Below are positions 36,362 through 45,989 of a DNA stretch of 64,000 nt, piece by piece. Within the stretch, counting starts at the first letter, position 1. Each line of letters starts with the position of its first letter. The stretch is from Pseudomonas promysalinigenes (GTDB lineage: Bacteria; Pseudomonadota; Gammaproteobacteria; Pseudomonadales; Pseudomonadaceae), in contig NZ_CP077094.1 of assembly GCF_014269025.2 (NCBI RefSeq), positions 4,372,501-4,436,500 of the forward strand, in the 5' to 3' direction. The notes below the pieces were generated by a model. It was not told where the DNA came from. It saw only the letters and a program-made list of their open reading frames with translations, and made no database searches. The position numbers were made by a program, and so were the translations under genes.

Positions 36362-37429
36362 TCAACCCTGCGAAAGCAGTTGGCGCAGGTCGATTACCGC
36401 AGCGTTGGCCCTGGAAATGTAGTTGGCCATGACCAGCGAGTGGTTTGCCCACATGCCAAACCCACTGCCGTTGAGCACCATCGGGCTCCACAGCGGTTCC
36501 TGGGACGCTTCCAGCTCGCGAATGATCTGACGCACGCTGACAGTCGCGTTCTTCTTGGCCAACACGTCGGCGAAATCGACCTCGATGGCGCGCAGCAGAT
36601 GCGACAGCGCCCACGCCTGGCCTCGGGCTTCGTAGAACACGTTATCGATCTGCAGCCACGGCGTTTCCACCACCTCTTCATCGACCTGCGGCGCTTGGCC
36701 TGCGACCACCGATTCGGTCTTGAGGTTGGTGTTGAGTTTGACACGGCCAACACTGGCCGAAAGGCGCTGCGACAGCGAGCCCAGGCGCGTGGCGACATCG
36801 CCCAGCCAGTTGTTCAGGTTGTCGGCACGGGTATAGAAAATCGCCCCCTTGTCACCAGCAGCCAAGCGGGCCTGGTAGCGCGACAGCGACTTGATGCCCT
36901 CTTCGAACTCCGATTCGCTCGAAGGCAGAATCCAGCTTTTATTGTCGAAGTTAAAGCGTGGCTCGGCCTTGGCCAAGTCGGCGTCTTCGGTGGACTGCGA
37001 CTGCGAGCGGGCGAAATCCTTGCGCAGGGCACGGGACAGGTCGCGCACCTGCACCAGCACGCCGTATTCCCAGCTCGGCATGTTGTCCATCCACAGGCCA
37101 GGCGGGAAGCGGTCGTTGGAAATGTAGCCGCCCGGTTTGTCCAGCAGCGTACTGGCGACGGTCTTGAGGGTTTCCACGGTGGTGTAACCGATCACCATCT
37201 GCTGGCCGTTGCGCTCGGCGGCAGCCTGGGCATTCTGCTGCACCGGGAACAACGCCGGCTCCTCGCTCCAATACCAGCCCAGGCCAATGCAGACCAGCAG
37301 ATACAGGCCGATCAACGTGCCAAGGGCGCGGCTCCAGAGGCCACCGAAGTAGCTACGGGCTGCAGCGCTACGGCCATCCACACGCTCACGGGGCTCGGCT
37401 TTGGCCTCGCGGTTTTTCCAGTCCAGCAT
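36362..37429 (-). CDS. DUF2333 family membrane-anchored protein
   Basis: A 355-aa protein of the DUF2333 family, which is of unknown function. One N-terminal transmembrane helix at about residues 36-54 (LGTLIGLYLLVCIGLGWYW) anchors a large, mostly alpha-helical periplasmic domain (PSWEYGVLVQVRDLSRALRKDF; FNFDNKSWILPSSESEFEEG). The Nudix gene follows directly. The divergent GGDEF gene is 198 bp away. The start matches the family and no better upstream start was seen. Confidence 0.85.
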   Translation of the reverse strand: MLDWKNREAKAEPRERVDGRSAAARSYFGGLWSRALGTLIGLYLLVCIGLGWYWSEEPALFPVQQNAQAAAERNGQQMVIGYTTVETLKTVASTLLDKPGGYISNDRFPPGLWMDNMPSWEYGVLVQVRDLSRALRKDFARSQSQSTEDADLAKAEPRFNFDNKSWILPSSESEFEEGIKSLSRYQARLAAGDKGAIFYTRADNLNNWLGDVATRLGSLSQRLSASVGRVKLNTNLKTESVVAGQAPQVDEEVVETPWLQIDNVFYEARGQAWALSHLLRAIEVDFADVLAKKNATVSVRQIIRELEASQEPLWSPMVLNGSGFGMWANHSLVMANYISRANAAVIDLRQLLSQG

Positions 37430-37627
37430 GGCTTTGTCCTTAATCAGTCACGACGGTTAGGGGCTTTGACCACAGGCCTGTGCCAGGGTGCCACGGCAAG
37501 CCCGCATTGCAGCACTATAAAGCAGACACTGCCTTACGCATAAGCGACCAATCGGTCAATAACTGAATATTGATTCTTGAAGCTTTGTTGACCCGGAGCA
37601 CGTGCAAGAGCAAAAAGGAGTGCTAGC

Positions 37628-39055
37628 ATGGAGCCATCATCGCCCCTGCATAGCCCTCTAATAAGTAGTCAGGACATGACCCAAGCAGCCGAGCCGAGCA
37701 AGGACCGCCTCCCACGGGAGCTCGAACAGCTATTGCAGCGCCTGTCGCGCACCCGCCTACGCCACGGCGATCAGCCTGATCGGCTGGACCTGCTGCCTGT
37801 GCGCAAACCCGTCTATCTGTTGCTGCATGACCATGAACGCGCCGAGCGCCTGGCTCAGCAACTGGAATTTTTTGGCCTGAGCGCCCAACCGCTGACGTGC
37901 GCCGATGCCTTTCTGGCATCCCTGGCCGAACAACCGCCTGCGGCGATCGTCATGGATGTCGATTACGCAGGCCCCGGCACTGGCCTGGAGCTGGCCGCGC
38001 GGGCTCAACTAGGGCAAGAGGCACCCATACCGTTATTGTTCTTCAGCCTGCACGAAGCGGACACACCCACCCGCCTTGCTGCGGTGCGGGCCGGCGGCCA
38101 AGCGTTTTTGACCGGTACGCTGGAGGCCTCCAGTCTGCTGGAAAAACTCGAAGCCATCACCAGTCACGCCCAGCAAGATCCGTTGCGCGTGCTGATCGTC
38201 GATGACTCACGTACGCAGGCCTTGCACACAGAACGGGTACTGACAGGTGCCGGGATGCTGACCCGCACTTTGAACGACCCGATTGGCGCCATGGCAGAGC
38301 TTGCCGACTTTCAACCCGACCTGATCATTCTCGACCTTTACATGCCGACCTGTTCAGGCCCTGAACTGGCCAAGGTGATCCGCCACAACGACCGGTACGT
38401 CAGCGTACCGATCATCTACTTGTCTGCCGAAGATGATCTGGACAAGCAGCTGGACGCCATGAGCGAAGGTGGCGACGATTTTCTTACCAAGCCGTTCCGC
38501 TCGCGCCACCTGATCACCACCGTGCGCAACCGTGCAGCCCGTGCCCGCCACCTGAAGGCGCGCATGGTTCGCGATAGCCTGACCGGGCTGTACAACCACA
38601 CGCATATTCTGCAACTGCTCGAAGACTGCACCTACCGCGCCCGCCGCGAAGGGCGCCCGCTAAGCTTCGCCATGCTCGATATCGACCATTTCAAGAAGAT
38701 CAACGACCGCCACGGCCACCCCATGGGTGATCGGGTGATCAAAAGCCTGGCGCTGTTTCTCAAACAACGCTTGCGCAAAACCGATTTCATCGGCCGGTAC
38801 GGTGGTGAGGAATTCGCCATCGTCATGCCCAATACCTCGCTCAAGGACGCGCACAAAGTGCTGGACGAGATTCGCCGGCGCTTCGCCGAGATTCTGTACC
38901 CCGCGCAGCCCAAGGATCTGCAATGCACCTTCAGCGCTGGGGTGGTGCAACTGGACGCTGACCTGGACGCACTGAGCATGGCCAGTACTGCCGATGAGGC
39001 GTTGTATCGGGCCAAGCATGCAGGGCGCAACTGCGTAGTGCGGGTTGAACCTTAG
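37628..39055 (+). CDS. Response regulator diguanylate cyclase, REC-REC-GGDEF
   Basis: A 475-aa soluble signalling protein. The first receiver domain (about 55-170) lacks the usual acidic pair, though MDVDYAG supplies an Asp. The second, intact receiver (about 190-305) has VLIVDDS and phospho-acceptor Asp236 in LDLYMP. The C-terminal GGDEF domain has active-site GGEEF (392-396) and inhibitory site RKTD (383-386), five residues upstream. It should make cyclic di-GMP with product inhibition. AAAGGAG lies 7 bases before the ATG. A chemoreceptor gene follows on the same strand. Confidence 0.93.
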   Translation: MEPSSPLHSPLISSQDMTQAAEPSKDRLPRELEQLLQRLSRTRLRHGDQPDRLDLLPVRKPVYLLLHDHERAERLAQQLEFFGLSAQPLTCADAFLASLAEQPPAAIVMDVDYAGPGTGLELAARAQLGQEAPIPLLFFSLHEADTPTRLAAVRAGGQAFLTGTLEASSLLEKLEAITSHAQQDPLRVLIVDDSRTQALHTERVLTGAGMLTRTLNDPIGAMAELADFQPDLIILDLYMPTCSGPELAKVIRHNDRYVSVPIIYLSAEDDLDKQLDAMSEGGDDFLTKPFRSRHLITTVRNRAARARHLKARMVRDSLTGLYNHTHILQLLEDCTYRARREGRPLSFAMLDIDHFKKINDRHGHPMGDRVIKSLALFLKQRLRKTDFIGRYGGEEFAIVMPNTSLKDAHKVLDEIRRRFAEILYPAQPKDLQCTFSAGVVQLDADLDALSMASTADEALYRAKHAGRNCVVRVEP

Positions 39056-39153
39056 GCGGCAGTAGCGCAAGGCCATCATCGTCATCACCCGGTAACAAAT
39101 TCGCCATAAATTCAAGCACCTATCTCTCGACTCCCTGCAGGAAGTTCGTGGCT

Positions 39154-41115
39154 ATGCGCCTGAAGTGGCTGACCAATTTCAACACCCTTTTGCTGGTAAC
39201 CGTTTGCATTGCCCTGGGGGCAACGTTGTGGTGGTCGCAACGTGCCCTGGAGCGCCCTTACCAGTTGATGGAGCGCTACCTGTTGCTTTCTCAGCAGTTC
39301 CAAAACCAGAGCGTACGCAATGTTCAGGCGTACCTTGCCAGTGGCGATGCCTTGCGACACGCAGCGGCGGTCGAGGCCAATACCCAACTTAAAGCCGCAT
39401 TGGCCCAATGGCCACCAGCGCTTGCCGACCAGTTGCGACCTAGCCTGAGCACCCTGCAAGCCTTCACCGCCAACGAGTTGCTCGCCGCCGGCAAACTGGC
39501 CGGCGACCCACAAGCGCTGCTGCTGCAGGCCGAACGCGAACTGGGCGCCAACCTCGAACAGCTAGCCGCCTATGCCCGCGACAGCGCCAGCAGCGATGCC
39601 GCGCGCTATCTGCTGCCAGTGCTCGACGCCAGCGTGCACCTGGGCCGCTTGTCGCTGGCCCGGGACAAACTGGTCAGCAGCGGCCGCGCCGAGCTGGCTG
39701 AAGAGGTCGAGCGCGAACTGCAGCTGATCCGCAGCCAGGCCAGCGTCATCGAAGGCCTGCCACTGCTGGGGGTAACCCGCAGCGCCGAGTCAGGCAGCGA
39801 CGACTTCGCTGCCATGATGGGCTTGCAATCCCAGGCCAGCGAGCAGCAGGAAGACGTGGCGGTCGGCCTCAAGCGTGAGCTGCAGAGCCTGCTGAACCGC
39901 TACCCCGCCGAACTGCAGCGTACCCGCCAGCAAATCGAGCGCCGCACGGCATTGGCCGACAGCACCACCCAGCACCTGGCTGCCGTGCAACAGGCCATTG
40001 CCAGCCTAGAGCCCCAAGTGCGCGCCCAACACGGCAAGATTGCCAGTGAAGTACGCATGATTCAGGCTGCGATGATTGGTCTGATCCTGCTGATCGCCTT
40101 GCTCATCGACAGCCTGCAACGGCGCTTGGCCCGCACCTTGACCAGCCTGGCCCCGGCACTGTCGCTCTGGGCAGAAGGCGACTTCGCGGCGCCCATCGCA
40201 TTGGGCAAGACCAACCGCGAGCTGCATGACATTCAGGAATCGCTCAACCGCTTACGCCAGTACCTGGTGGCGCTGGTCGGCACCATCCGCCACAACGCCG
40301 AGCAGGTCGCTGGCAGCAGCCATGCCCTGGCGGGCATGAGCGCCGCGCTGCACCGGGGTGCCGAGCGCCAGGCCGGCGATACTGGGCAGATTCGCGACGC
40401 ACTGGGGGAGCTGGAAGCGACCATTGGGCAGGTGGCAGGCGACGCCAGCTCTGCCGCCGACGCCAGCCGCGATGCCGGGCGCGCCGTGGAGCAGGGGCAG
40501 GCAGTGATCGGCCAGAGCCTTTCGGGGCTGCGAGCGCTGGTCGACGAAGTGCAGGGCAACGCGCGGATGATCGAGCAGCTGGCCGAAGAATCCGCCACCA
40601 TCGGCAGCGTGCTGACGGTGATTCGCTCGATCGCCGAGCAGACCAACCTGCTGGCACTCAATGCTGCCATCGAGGCTGCACGTGCGGGCGAGATGGGCCG
40701 TGGCTTTGCGGTGGTGGCCGACGAGGTGCGCTCACTGGCCCAGCGCACCACTGGCGCGACAGGTGAGATCCAGGCGTTGATCGACCGCCTGCAATTGGCG
40801 GCGCGAGAGTCGGTGGCGGGCATGCGCGCCCAACTGCAACACGCCGAGGCTACCGCCGACCAGGCCCAGGCAGCAGATGGCGCACTGGATGAGATCGTCA
40901 ATGCCATCCGCACGATCGCCGATACCGCAGTGCGCATCGCTGATGTCACGGCACAGCAAAGTGACGCGGTGAGCGAGATTCGAGATCACAGTGAGCGCAT
41001 CCACACATTGGGCGAAGACAACTTGCAACAAATTGCTGAAGGGCGCGAGCAAGGTGAGCAGTTGCTGAGCCTGGGTGGTGAGCTGAACAAGGCGGTGCGC
41101 GCTTTCAGGGTATGA
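39154..41115 (+). CDS. Methyl-accepting chemotaxis protein with large helical sensor domain
   Basis: A 653-aa chemoreceptor. It has a transmembrane helix near residues 9-26 and a periplasmic region of about 275 residues. That region looks entirely helical and is too long for a simple four-helix bundle, so it may be a helical bimodular (HBM) domain. A second helix near 305-325, a HAMP-like segment and the conserved tip [20 protein letters not shown] follow. The ATG at 39154 fits AGGAAG 8 bases upstream better than the in-frame GTG at 39148. The ligand is unknown. No clear FliA promoter was seen. Confidence 0.9.
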   Translation: MRLKWLTNFNTLLLVTVCIALGATLWWSQRALERPYQLMERYLLLSQQFQNQSVRNVQAYLASGDALRHAAAVEANTQLKAALAQWPPALADQLRPSLSTLQAFTANELLAAGKLAGDPQALLLQAERELGANLEQLAAYARDSASSDAARYLLPVLDASVHLGRLSLARDKLVSSGRAELAEEVERELQLIRSQASVIEGLPLLGVTRSAESGSDDFAAMMGLQSQASEQQEDVAVGLKRELQSLLNRYPAELQRTRQQIERRTALADSTTQHLAAVQQAIASLEPQVRAQHGKIASEVRMIQAAMIGLILLIALLIDSLQRRLARTLTSLAPALSLWAEGDFAAPIALGKTNRELHDIQESLNRLRQYLVALVGTIRHNAEQVAGSSHALAGMSAALHRGAERQAGDTGQIRDALGELEATIGQVAGDASSAADASRDAGRAVEQGQAVIGQSLSGLRALVDEVQGNARMIEQLAEESATIGSVLTVIRSIAEQTNLLALNAAIEAARAGEMGRGFAVVADEVRSLAQRTTGATGEIQALIDRLQLAARESVAGMRAQLQHAEATADQAQAADGALDEIVNAIRTIADTAVRIADVTAQQSDAVSEIRDHSERIHTLGEDNLQQIAEGREQGEQLLSLGGELNKAVRAFRV

Positions 41116-41120
41116 GGTTG

Positions 41121-41186
41121 CCTCCTCGCGGCTAAAGCCCCAGAGGTTGCCCACTGCGTGAGGGCGGCTTCAGCCGCGAAGAGGCC
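41121..41186. repeat. REP-type inverted repeat pair
   Basis: CCTCCTCGCGGCTAAAGCC (41121-41139) and GGCTTCAGCCGCGAAGAGGCC (41166-41186) are inverted copies with few mismatches. The second resembles the REP consensus of P. putida as I remember it (CCGGCCTCTTCGCGG type). They lie between the chemoreceptor and dsbD genes and may act as a transcription boundary. Confidence 0.65.
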
Positions 41187-41297
41187 GGAACGGGCGATGA
41201 ATTCACCAGCGGCCATGTGTCGCCCTGCCATCCACTGCACTGCCAACCTTCGCCAACTCCGTTATCATGCGGCCACGTTCCACCTCGCGAGTCCGCC

Positions 41298-43073
41298 ATG
41301 CGCCGCCTGTTTTTCGTTCTGCTCCTGCTGCTGGCCAGCCCTGTTTTCGCGTCGGGCCTGCTCGACAACCGCCCCAGCGCCACCCTCGGCGCCGCTTCGC
41401 TGTCCAACAATGCCGACTTCTTGCCGGTACACGAAGCCTTCAAACTCAGCTTGGTCGAGGCCGGCGAAAAAACCCTCAAGCTACGCTTCGTCGCCACCGA
41501 TGGTTACTACCTGTACCGCCACCGCTTCCACTTCCAGACGGAGCCGGCCGATATCGCCCTGGGCGCACCGAACATCCCAAAAGGTGAGGCCAAGCACGAC
41601 GAATTCTTCGGCGATGTGGAGGTTTACCACGGTGTGCTCGACATCGAAATCCCTCGCACCGATGACCGCGCCTTCACGCTGCTGGTCGGCTACCAAGGCT
41701 GCGCCGACAAGGGCTTGTGCTACCCGCCGCAAACCGAACGCCTGAATATCGATGGGCAGGGGCCTGCGCCAACCACTGCGGCGCAGGCAGGCAGCGAACC
41801 GGGCTGGTCCTGGAAGTCGCTGCTGCTGTTTCTGCTCGCCGGCGTAGGCCTGACCTTCACCCCCTGCGTCCTGCCGATGCTGCCGATTCTTGCTGGCGTG
41901 GTCCTGCGTGGCCAGGTCGGTGGCATGCGTGGCCTTGCATTGTCGCTGGCCTATGTGCTGCCGATGGCCGCAAGTTTCGCCGTGCTGGGCGCGCTGATGG
42001 GCCTTTTCGGTGCCGGCCTCAATCTGCAGGCTCGCCTGCAATCGGCCTGGGTGCTGGGGCCATTCGCGCTGTTCTTCGTGGTGTTCGCCCTGGCCATGTT
42101 CGGCCTTTTCGAGCTGAGGCTGCCGCATGCCTTGAGCCAGCGCCTGGACAACGTCGCCAACCGCACGCAAGGCGGGTCGCTGCTTGGCGCAGCGGTGCTC
42201 GGTGTGCTTTCCAGCCTGTTGGTTTCACCCTGCGTGTCGGCGCCCCTGGCTGGGGCTTTGCTTTATATCAGCGCCAGCGGCGATGCGCTGGGTGGCGCAC
42301 TGAAACTGTTCGCCCTTGGGCTGGGCATGGGGGCACCTTTGCTGCTGATCGCCACGGGCGGAGCAGCTTGGCTACCCAAAAGCGGGCCCTGGCTGAACAC
42401 CGTGAAAAACGCCATCGGGGTGTTGCTGCTGGGCCTGGCCATCGGCCTGCTCAGCCGGGTGCTGCCGGGCCCAGCCACCTTGTTGCTGGTGGGGTTGCTG
42501 GCAGCTGGCGTGGCGCTGTTCCTCGGCGCCTTGGAGTTGGTGGTCAAAACACCGCGTCAGCGGCTGGCGCAACTGCTGGGCCTGGCGTTGCTGGTCTATG
42601 CCCTGGCTTGCTGGTACGGCGCCCTGAGTGGCCAAGGCGATCCTTTGCGCCCGTTGCCAGCCTCCGCTGGCAACAACAGCACGGTCGCGACCACTACGAG
42701 CGCATGGCAAACGGTGACTGCCCCAGCCGCCCTGGACAATGCCCTGGCCCAAGCCAAGGCCGCGGGCCAGCCAGTGCTGCTGGACTGGTACGCCGATTGG
42801 TGCATCAGCTGCAAGGTGATCGAACATGAAGTGCTCAATGCACCGCAGGTGCAAGGGCAACTGGCCGCCTTCAAACTGCTGCGTTTCGATATCACCCAAA
42901 GCAACGACGAACAGCGCGCGTTACTCGATCGCTATCAGTTGTTCGGGCCTCCGGCGCTGCTTTTCTTTGCGGCGAACGGCAGCGAAATGACCACCGATCG
43001 GGTGATAGGCGAGATCAACGCCGGCGAATTCGCAAAAATTCTGGCGCGCGTGCGCGGCAAACTGAGTCTATAA
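41298..43073 (+). CDS. dsbD: Thiol:disulfide interchange protein DsbD
   Basis: A 591-aa inner-membrane reductase. A signal peptide (MRRLFFVLLLLLASPVFA) leads to the periplasmic alpha domain with cysteines in QGCADKGLCYPP. The eight-helix beta domain has the redox cysteines in TFTPCVLPM and LVSPCVSAP. The C-terminal thioredoxin-like gamma domain has WCISC in DWYADWCISCKVIEHE. It moves electrons from cytoplasmic thioredoxin to periplasmic DsbC and cytochrome c maturation proteins. The start at 41298 places the signal peptide at the N-terminus. A terminator overlaps the stop. Confidence 0.96.
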   Translation: MRRLFFVLLLLLASPVFASGLLDNRPSATLGAASLSNNADFLPVHEAFKLSLVEAGEKTLKLRFVATDGYYLYRHRFHFQTEPADIALGAPNIPKGEAKHDEFFGDVEVYHGVLDIEIPRTDDRAFTLLVGYQGCADKGLCYPPQTERLNIDGQGPAPTTAAQAGSEPGWSWKSLLLFLLAGVGLTFTPCVLPMLPILAGVVLRGQVGGMRGLALSLAYVLPMAASFAVLGALMGLFGAGLNLQARLQSAWVLGPFALFFVVFALAMFGLFELRLPHALSQRLDNVANRTQGGSLLGAAVLGVLSSLLVSPCVSAPLAGALLYISASGDALGGALKLFALGLGMGAPLLLIATGGAAWLPKSGPWLNTVKNAIGVLLLGLAIGLLSRVLPGPATLLLVGLLAAGVALFLGALELVVKTPRQRLAQLLGLALLVYALACWYGALSGQGDPLRPLPASAGNNSTVATTTSAWQTVTAPAALDNALAQAKAAGQPVLLDWYADWCISCKVIEHEVLNAPQVQGQLAAFKLLRFDITQSNDEQRALLDRYQLFGPPALLFFAANGSEMTTDRVIGEINAGEFAKILARVRGKLSL

Positions 43074-43095
43074 CTTCCCGGGTGCCGGGAAGTTT
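43072..43095 (+). terminator. dsbD terminator
   Basis: AACTTCCCGG pairs with CCGGGAAGTT (10 bp, loop GTG) and is followed by T and a C-run. It begins within the dsbD TAA stop codon. Confidence 0.7.
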
Positions 43096-43105
43096 CCCCC
43101 ACTGA

Positions 43106-43131
43106 GTGACCAGATTGGATTATTTGGTCAC
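43106..43131. promoter_or_regulatory. Candidate operator GTGACCA-N12-TGGTCAC upstream of aroQ
   Basis: A perfect 7-bp inverted repeat with a 12-bp AT-rich spacer, 122 bp before the aroQ start and just past the dsbD terminator. It is operator-like, but the cognate regulator is unknown; chance is possible. Confidence 0.35.
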
Positions 43132-43252
43132 ATACTTCGCGCGAAACTCGGGCAACGTGCTGGCTATTGCCGGGAACTGGACACTTGCCGTCGCTTTGCG
43201 GCACACTCGCCGCGCTGTGTCGAATTGCCCTACAAATCCAAGGAAACCGCAG

Positions 43253-43705
43253 ATGGCAACCCTACTGGTGCTTCACGGCCCCAACCTGAACCTGCTCGGG
43301 ACTCGCGAACCGGGCCACTACGGCGCCGTGACCCTGGCCCAGATCAACCAGGACCTGGAGCAGCGTGCCCGTGCCGCTGGCCACCATTTGCAATACCTGC
43401 AGAGCAATGCCGAGTACGAACTGATCGAGCGTATTCATGCCGCACGCAACGAGGGTGTGGACTTCATCCTGATCAATCCGGCTGCTTTCACCCACACAAG
43501 CGTCGCATTACGTGACGCATTGCTCGCGGTGAGCATCCCATTCATCGAAGTGCACCTGTCCAACGTGCACAAACGCGAACCGTTCCGTCACCACTCCTAC
43601 TTTTCAGATGTCGCCGTAGGGGTGATCTGCGGCCTGGGCGCCAGCGGTTATCGTCTGGCCCTGGAGTCCGCGCTGGAACAGCTGGCTGCCAACGCACAGC
43701 CCTGA
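43253..43705 (+). CDS. aroQ: Type II 3-dehydroquinate dehydratase
   Basis: A 150-aa dodecameric dehydroquinase of the shikimate pathway that converts 3-dehydroquinate to 3-dehydroshikimate. [18 protein letters not shown] at the N-terminus carries the flexible lid with the catalytic arginine and tyrosine. [17 protein letters not shown] and [21 protein letters not shown] carry the substrate-binding and catalytic histidine. The start at 43253 follows AAGGAA; the long upstream extension to 43106 is not conserved. aroQ-accB-accC is the usual order in gammaproteobacteria. Confidence 0.97.
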   Translation: MATLLVLHGPNLNLLGTREPGHYGAVTLAQINQDLEQRARAAGHHLQYLQSNAEYELIERIHAARNEGVDFILINPAAFTHTSVALRDALLAVSIPFIEVHLSNVHKREPFRHHSYFSDVAVGVICGLGASGYRLALESALEQLAANAQP

Positions 43706-43712
43706 TAACGAA

Positions 43713-43738
43713 AACCCCGGCCTGAGCAGGCCGGGGTT
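43713..43738 (+). terminator. Terminator between aroQ and accB
   Basis: AACCCCGGCCTG and CAGGCCGGGGTT form a perfect 12-bp stem around AG. It is followed by TATAGAG rather than a T-run, so read-through into accB is possible. Confidence 0.7.
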
Positions 43739-43806
43739 ATAGAGAAACGTTCAGATACGTTTTTTATATTTCGCCCCCTGACCGAACCTTTGGGAGTTGA
43801 TGATTA

Positions 43807-44268
43807 ATGGATATCCGTAAAGTCAAGAAACTGATCGAGCTGCTGGAAGAGTCTGGCATCGACGAGCTGGAGATCAAGGAAGGCGAAGAGTCGGTTCGTA
43901 TCAGCCGCCACAGCAAAACCCCTGCTGCGCAGCAGTACTTCGCACCGGCTCCGGTCGCCGCTCCTGCTGCTGCCCCGGTTGCCGCTGCTGCTGCCCCTGC
44001 CGCCGAAGCCGCCGCTGCCGCACCAGCGCTCAAAGGCACCGTGATCCGTTCGCCGATGGTCGGTACCTTCTACCGCAAGCCTTCGCCGACCTCGCCGAAC
44101 TTCGCTGAAGTTGGCCAGAGCGTGAAGAAGGGCGACACCCTGTGCATCGTCGAAGCCATGAAGATGATGAACCACATCGAAGCCGATGTTGGCGGTGTCA
44201 TCGACGCCATCCTGGTTGAAGACGGCCAGCCGGTTGAGTTCGACCAGCCGCTGTTCACCATCGTTTGA
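43807..44268 (+). CDS. accB: Biotin carboxyl carrier protein of acetyl-CoA carboxylase
   Basis: A 153-aa carrier protein. The C-terminal biotinyl domain has the biotinylated lysine (Lys119) in EAMKMMN. It is preceded by an Ala/Pro-rich flexible linker (about residues 45-75) and an N-terminal helical region. AccBC carboxylates biotin with ATP and bicarbonate, giving malonyl-CoA for fatty-acid synthesis together with AccAD. GGGAG lies upstream. accC follows 17 bp later, the conserved accBC operon. Confidence 0.97.
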   Translation: MDIRKVKKLIELLEESGIDELEIKEGEESVRISRHSKTPAAQQYFAPAPVAAPAAAPVAAAAAPAAEAAAAAPALKGTVIRSPMVGTFYRKPSPTSPNFAEVGQSVKKGDTLCIVEAMKMMNHIEADVGGVIDAILVEDGQPVEFDQPLFTIV

Positions 44269-44285
44269 ATCGCGGAGAGCCAACG

Positions 44286-45641
44286 ATGTCTGGGAAGCTC
44301 GAAAAAGTCCTGATCGCCAACCGTGGGGAAATTGCCCTGCGCATCCTGCGTGCCTGCAAAGAACTGGGCATCAAGACCGTCGCCGTGCACTCCACGGCCG
44401 ACCGTGAACTGATGCACCTGGGCCTGGCAGACGAGTCGGTCTGCATCGGCCCTGCATCGTCCAAGGATTCCTACCTGCACATCCCGGCGATCATCGCTGC
44501 CGCCGAAGTCACCGGCGCCACCGCGATTCACCCGGGTTACGGCTTCCTCGCGGAAAACGCCGATTTCGCCGAGCAGGTGGAAAAGTCCGGCTTCGCCTTC
44601 ATCGGCCCGAAAGCTGACACCATTCGCCTGATGGGCGACAAGGTTTCGGCCAAGGACGCGATGATCAAGTCGGGCGTACCGACCGTGCCGGGCTCCGATG
44701 GCCCGCTGCCGGAAGACGAAGAGGTCGCCCTGGCGATCGCCCGTGACGTCGGCTACCCGGTGATCATCAAGGCCGCAGGTGGCGGTGGTGGCCGCGGCAT
44801 GCGCGTGGTGCACAAGGAAGAGGACCTGATCGCCTCGGCCAAGCTGACCCGTACCGAAGCCGGTGCTGCCTTCGGCAACCCGATGGTCTACCTGGAGAAG
44901 TTCCTGACCAACCCACGTCACGTGGAAGTTCAGGTACTGTCCGACGGCCAGGGCAACGCCATTCACCTGGGCGACCGTGACTGCTCGCTGCAGCGCCGTC
45001 ACCAGAAAGTGCTGGAAGAAGCCCCGGCCCCAGGCATCGACGAGAAGGCCCGTCAGGAAGTCTTCAAGCGTTGCGTCGACGCGTGCATCGAAATCGGCTA
45101 CCGCGGTGCCGGTACCTTCGAATTCCTGTACGAAAACGGCCGTTTCTACTTCATCGAAATGAACACCCGGGTGCAGGTTGAGCACCCAGTGTCGGAAATG
45201 GTCACCGGTATCGACATCGTCAAGGAGATGCTGAGCATCGCCGCTGGCAACAAGCTGTCGTTCCGCCAGGAAGACGTGGTGATCCGTGGCCACTCGCTGG
45301 AGTGCCGGATCAACGCCGAGGACCCGAAGAAGTTCATTCCAAGCCCAGGCAAGGTCAAGCACTTCCATGCCCCAGGTGGCAACGGCGTGCGCGTCGATTC
45401 GCACCTGTACAGCGGCTATTCGGTTCCGCCGAACTATGACTCGCTGATCGGCAAGCTGATCACCTACGGCAAGGACCGCGACGAAGCCATGGCGCGCATG
45501 CGCAATGCCCTGGACGAGATCGTCGTCGACGGCATCAAGACCAACATCCCATTGCACCGTGACCTGGTGCGTGATGAAGGTTTCTGCAAAGGCGGCGTCA
45601 ATATCCACTACCTCGAGCACAAACTGGCCAACCAGGAGTGA
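44286..45641 (+). CDS. accC: Biotin carboxylase of acetyl-CoA carboxylase
   Basis: A 451-aa ATP-grasp biotin carboxylase of typical length. The N-terminal domain starts [19 protein letters not shown]-grasp signatures are [13 protein letters not shown] (about residues 162-174) and, further on, [17 protein letters not shown] with the catalytic Glu and Arg. It is the partner of AccB in the first step of fatty-acid synthesis. The start at 44286 gives the conserved N-terminus. In P. aeruginosa accC is followed by prmA; here the aco locus intervenes. Confidence 0.98.
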   Translation: MSGKLEKVLIANRGEIALRILRACKELGIKTVAVHSTADRELMHLGLADESVCIGPASSKDSYLHIPAIIAAAEVTGATAIHPGYGFLAENADFAEQVEKSGFAFIGPKADTIRLMGDKVSAKDAMIKSGVPTVPGSDGPLPEDEEVALAIARDVGYPVIIKAAGGGGGRGMRVVHKEEDLIASAKLTRTEAGAAFGNPMVYLEKFLTNPRHVEVQVLSDGQGNAIHLGDRDCSLQRRHQKVLEEAPAPGIDEKARQEVFKRCVDACIEIGYRGAGTFEFLYENGRFYFIEMNTRVQVEHPVSEMVTGIDIVKEMLSIAAGNKLSFRQEDVVIRGHSLECRINAEDPKKFIPSPGKVKHFHAPGGNGVRVDSHLYSGYSVPPNYDSLIGKLITYGKDRDEAMARMRNALDEIVVDGIKTNIPLHRDLVRDEGFCKGGVNIHYLEHKLANQE

Positions 45642-45660
45642 TCGCGTTAGCGTGATGAAC

Positions 45661-45689
45661 AAAACCCCGGACCTGTTCCGGGGTTTTTT
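45661..45689 (+). terminator. accBC operon terminator
   Basis: AACCCCGGA and TCCGGGGTT form a 9-bp stem with a 5-nt loop, followed by four further T. A classical intrinsic terminator 20 bp past the accC stop. Confidence 0.9.
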
Positions 45690-45707
45690 ATGGCCTGGCT
45701 TTAGGGG

Positions 45708-45958
45708 TTTGGCGCCTGTGGGATCGAGCGCCGCCCGCGCGGCGCATCGCGAGCTGCGCTCGCTCCTACGTTTATTTCGGGCCAATCAATCCTGCGGGAT
45801 TTGCGCGCGAACGCTTTGGCGCATGGCACGATATCGCGTCGTTCAAACAAGGCGGTCGCGCGCGCCTGTCACAGGCGTCACTGGCCCGAAACAAACGTAG
45901 GAGCGAGCGCAGCTCGCGATGCGCCGCGCGGGCGGCGCTCGATCTCACAGGCGCTAAA
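45708..45958. repeat. Inverted-repeat element with 73-bp arms (MITE- or REP-like)
   Basis: The left arm 45712-45784 and right arm 45882-45954 are reverse complements over 73 bases with only two mismatches; a few more bases match outside. The 97-bp centre holds further inverted motifs but no gene. The arms include GCGCCGCCCGCGCGGCGC and CGCTCCTACGTTT. This sequence recalls a family of dispersed repeats I remember from P. putida-group genomes. It fills the 348-bp accC-acoR intergenic space, and no target-site duplication is obvious. Confidence 0.8.
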
Positions 45959-45989
45959 ATGTTGCGGCGAACACCTGCCAGCCCCGACG

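Noticed and set aside
39084-39110. Possible FliA promoter (GCCATAAA) before the second chemoreceptor
   Set aside because: The -35 region 15 bp upstream does not resemble TAAA, so the match is too weak.
44070-45785. A 571-residue open frame opposite accB/accC
   Set aside because: It is a shadow of two well-conserved genes and spans the accC terminator.
45712-45954. Inverted repeats considered as a CRISPR-like or insertion-sequence array
   Set aside because: There are only two inverted arms with no spacer periodicity and no transposase, so it is listed as a repeat element instead.
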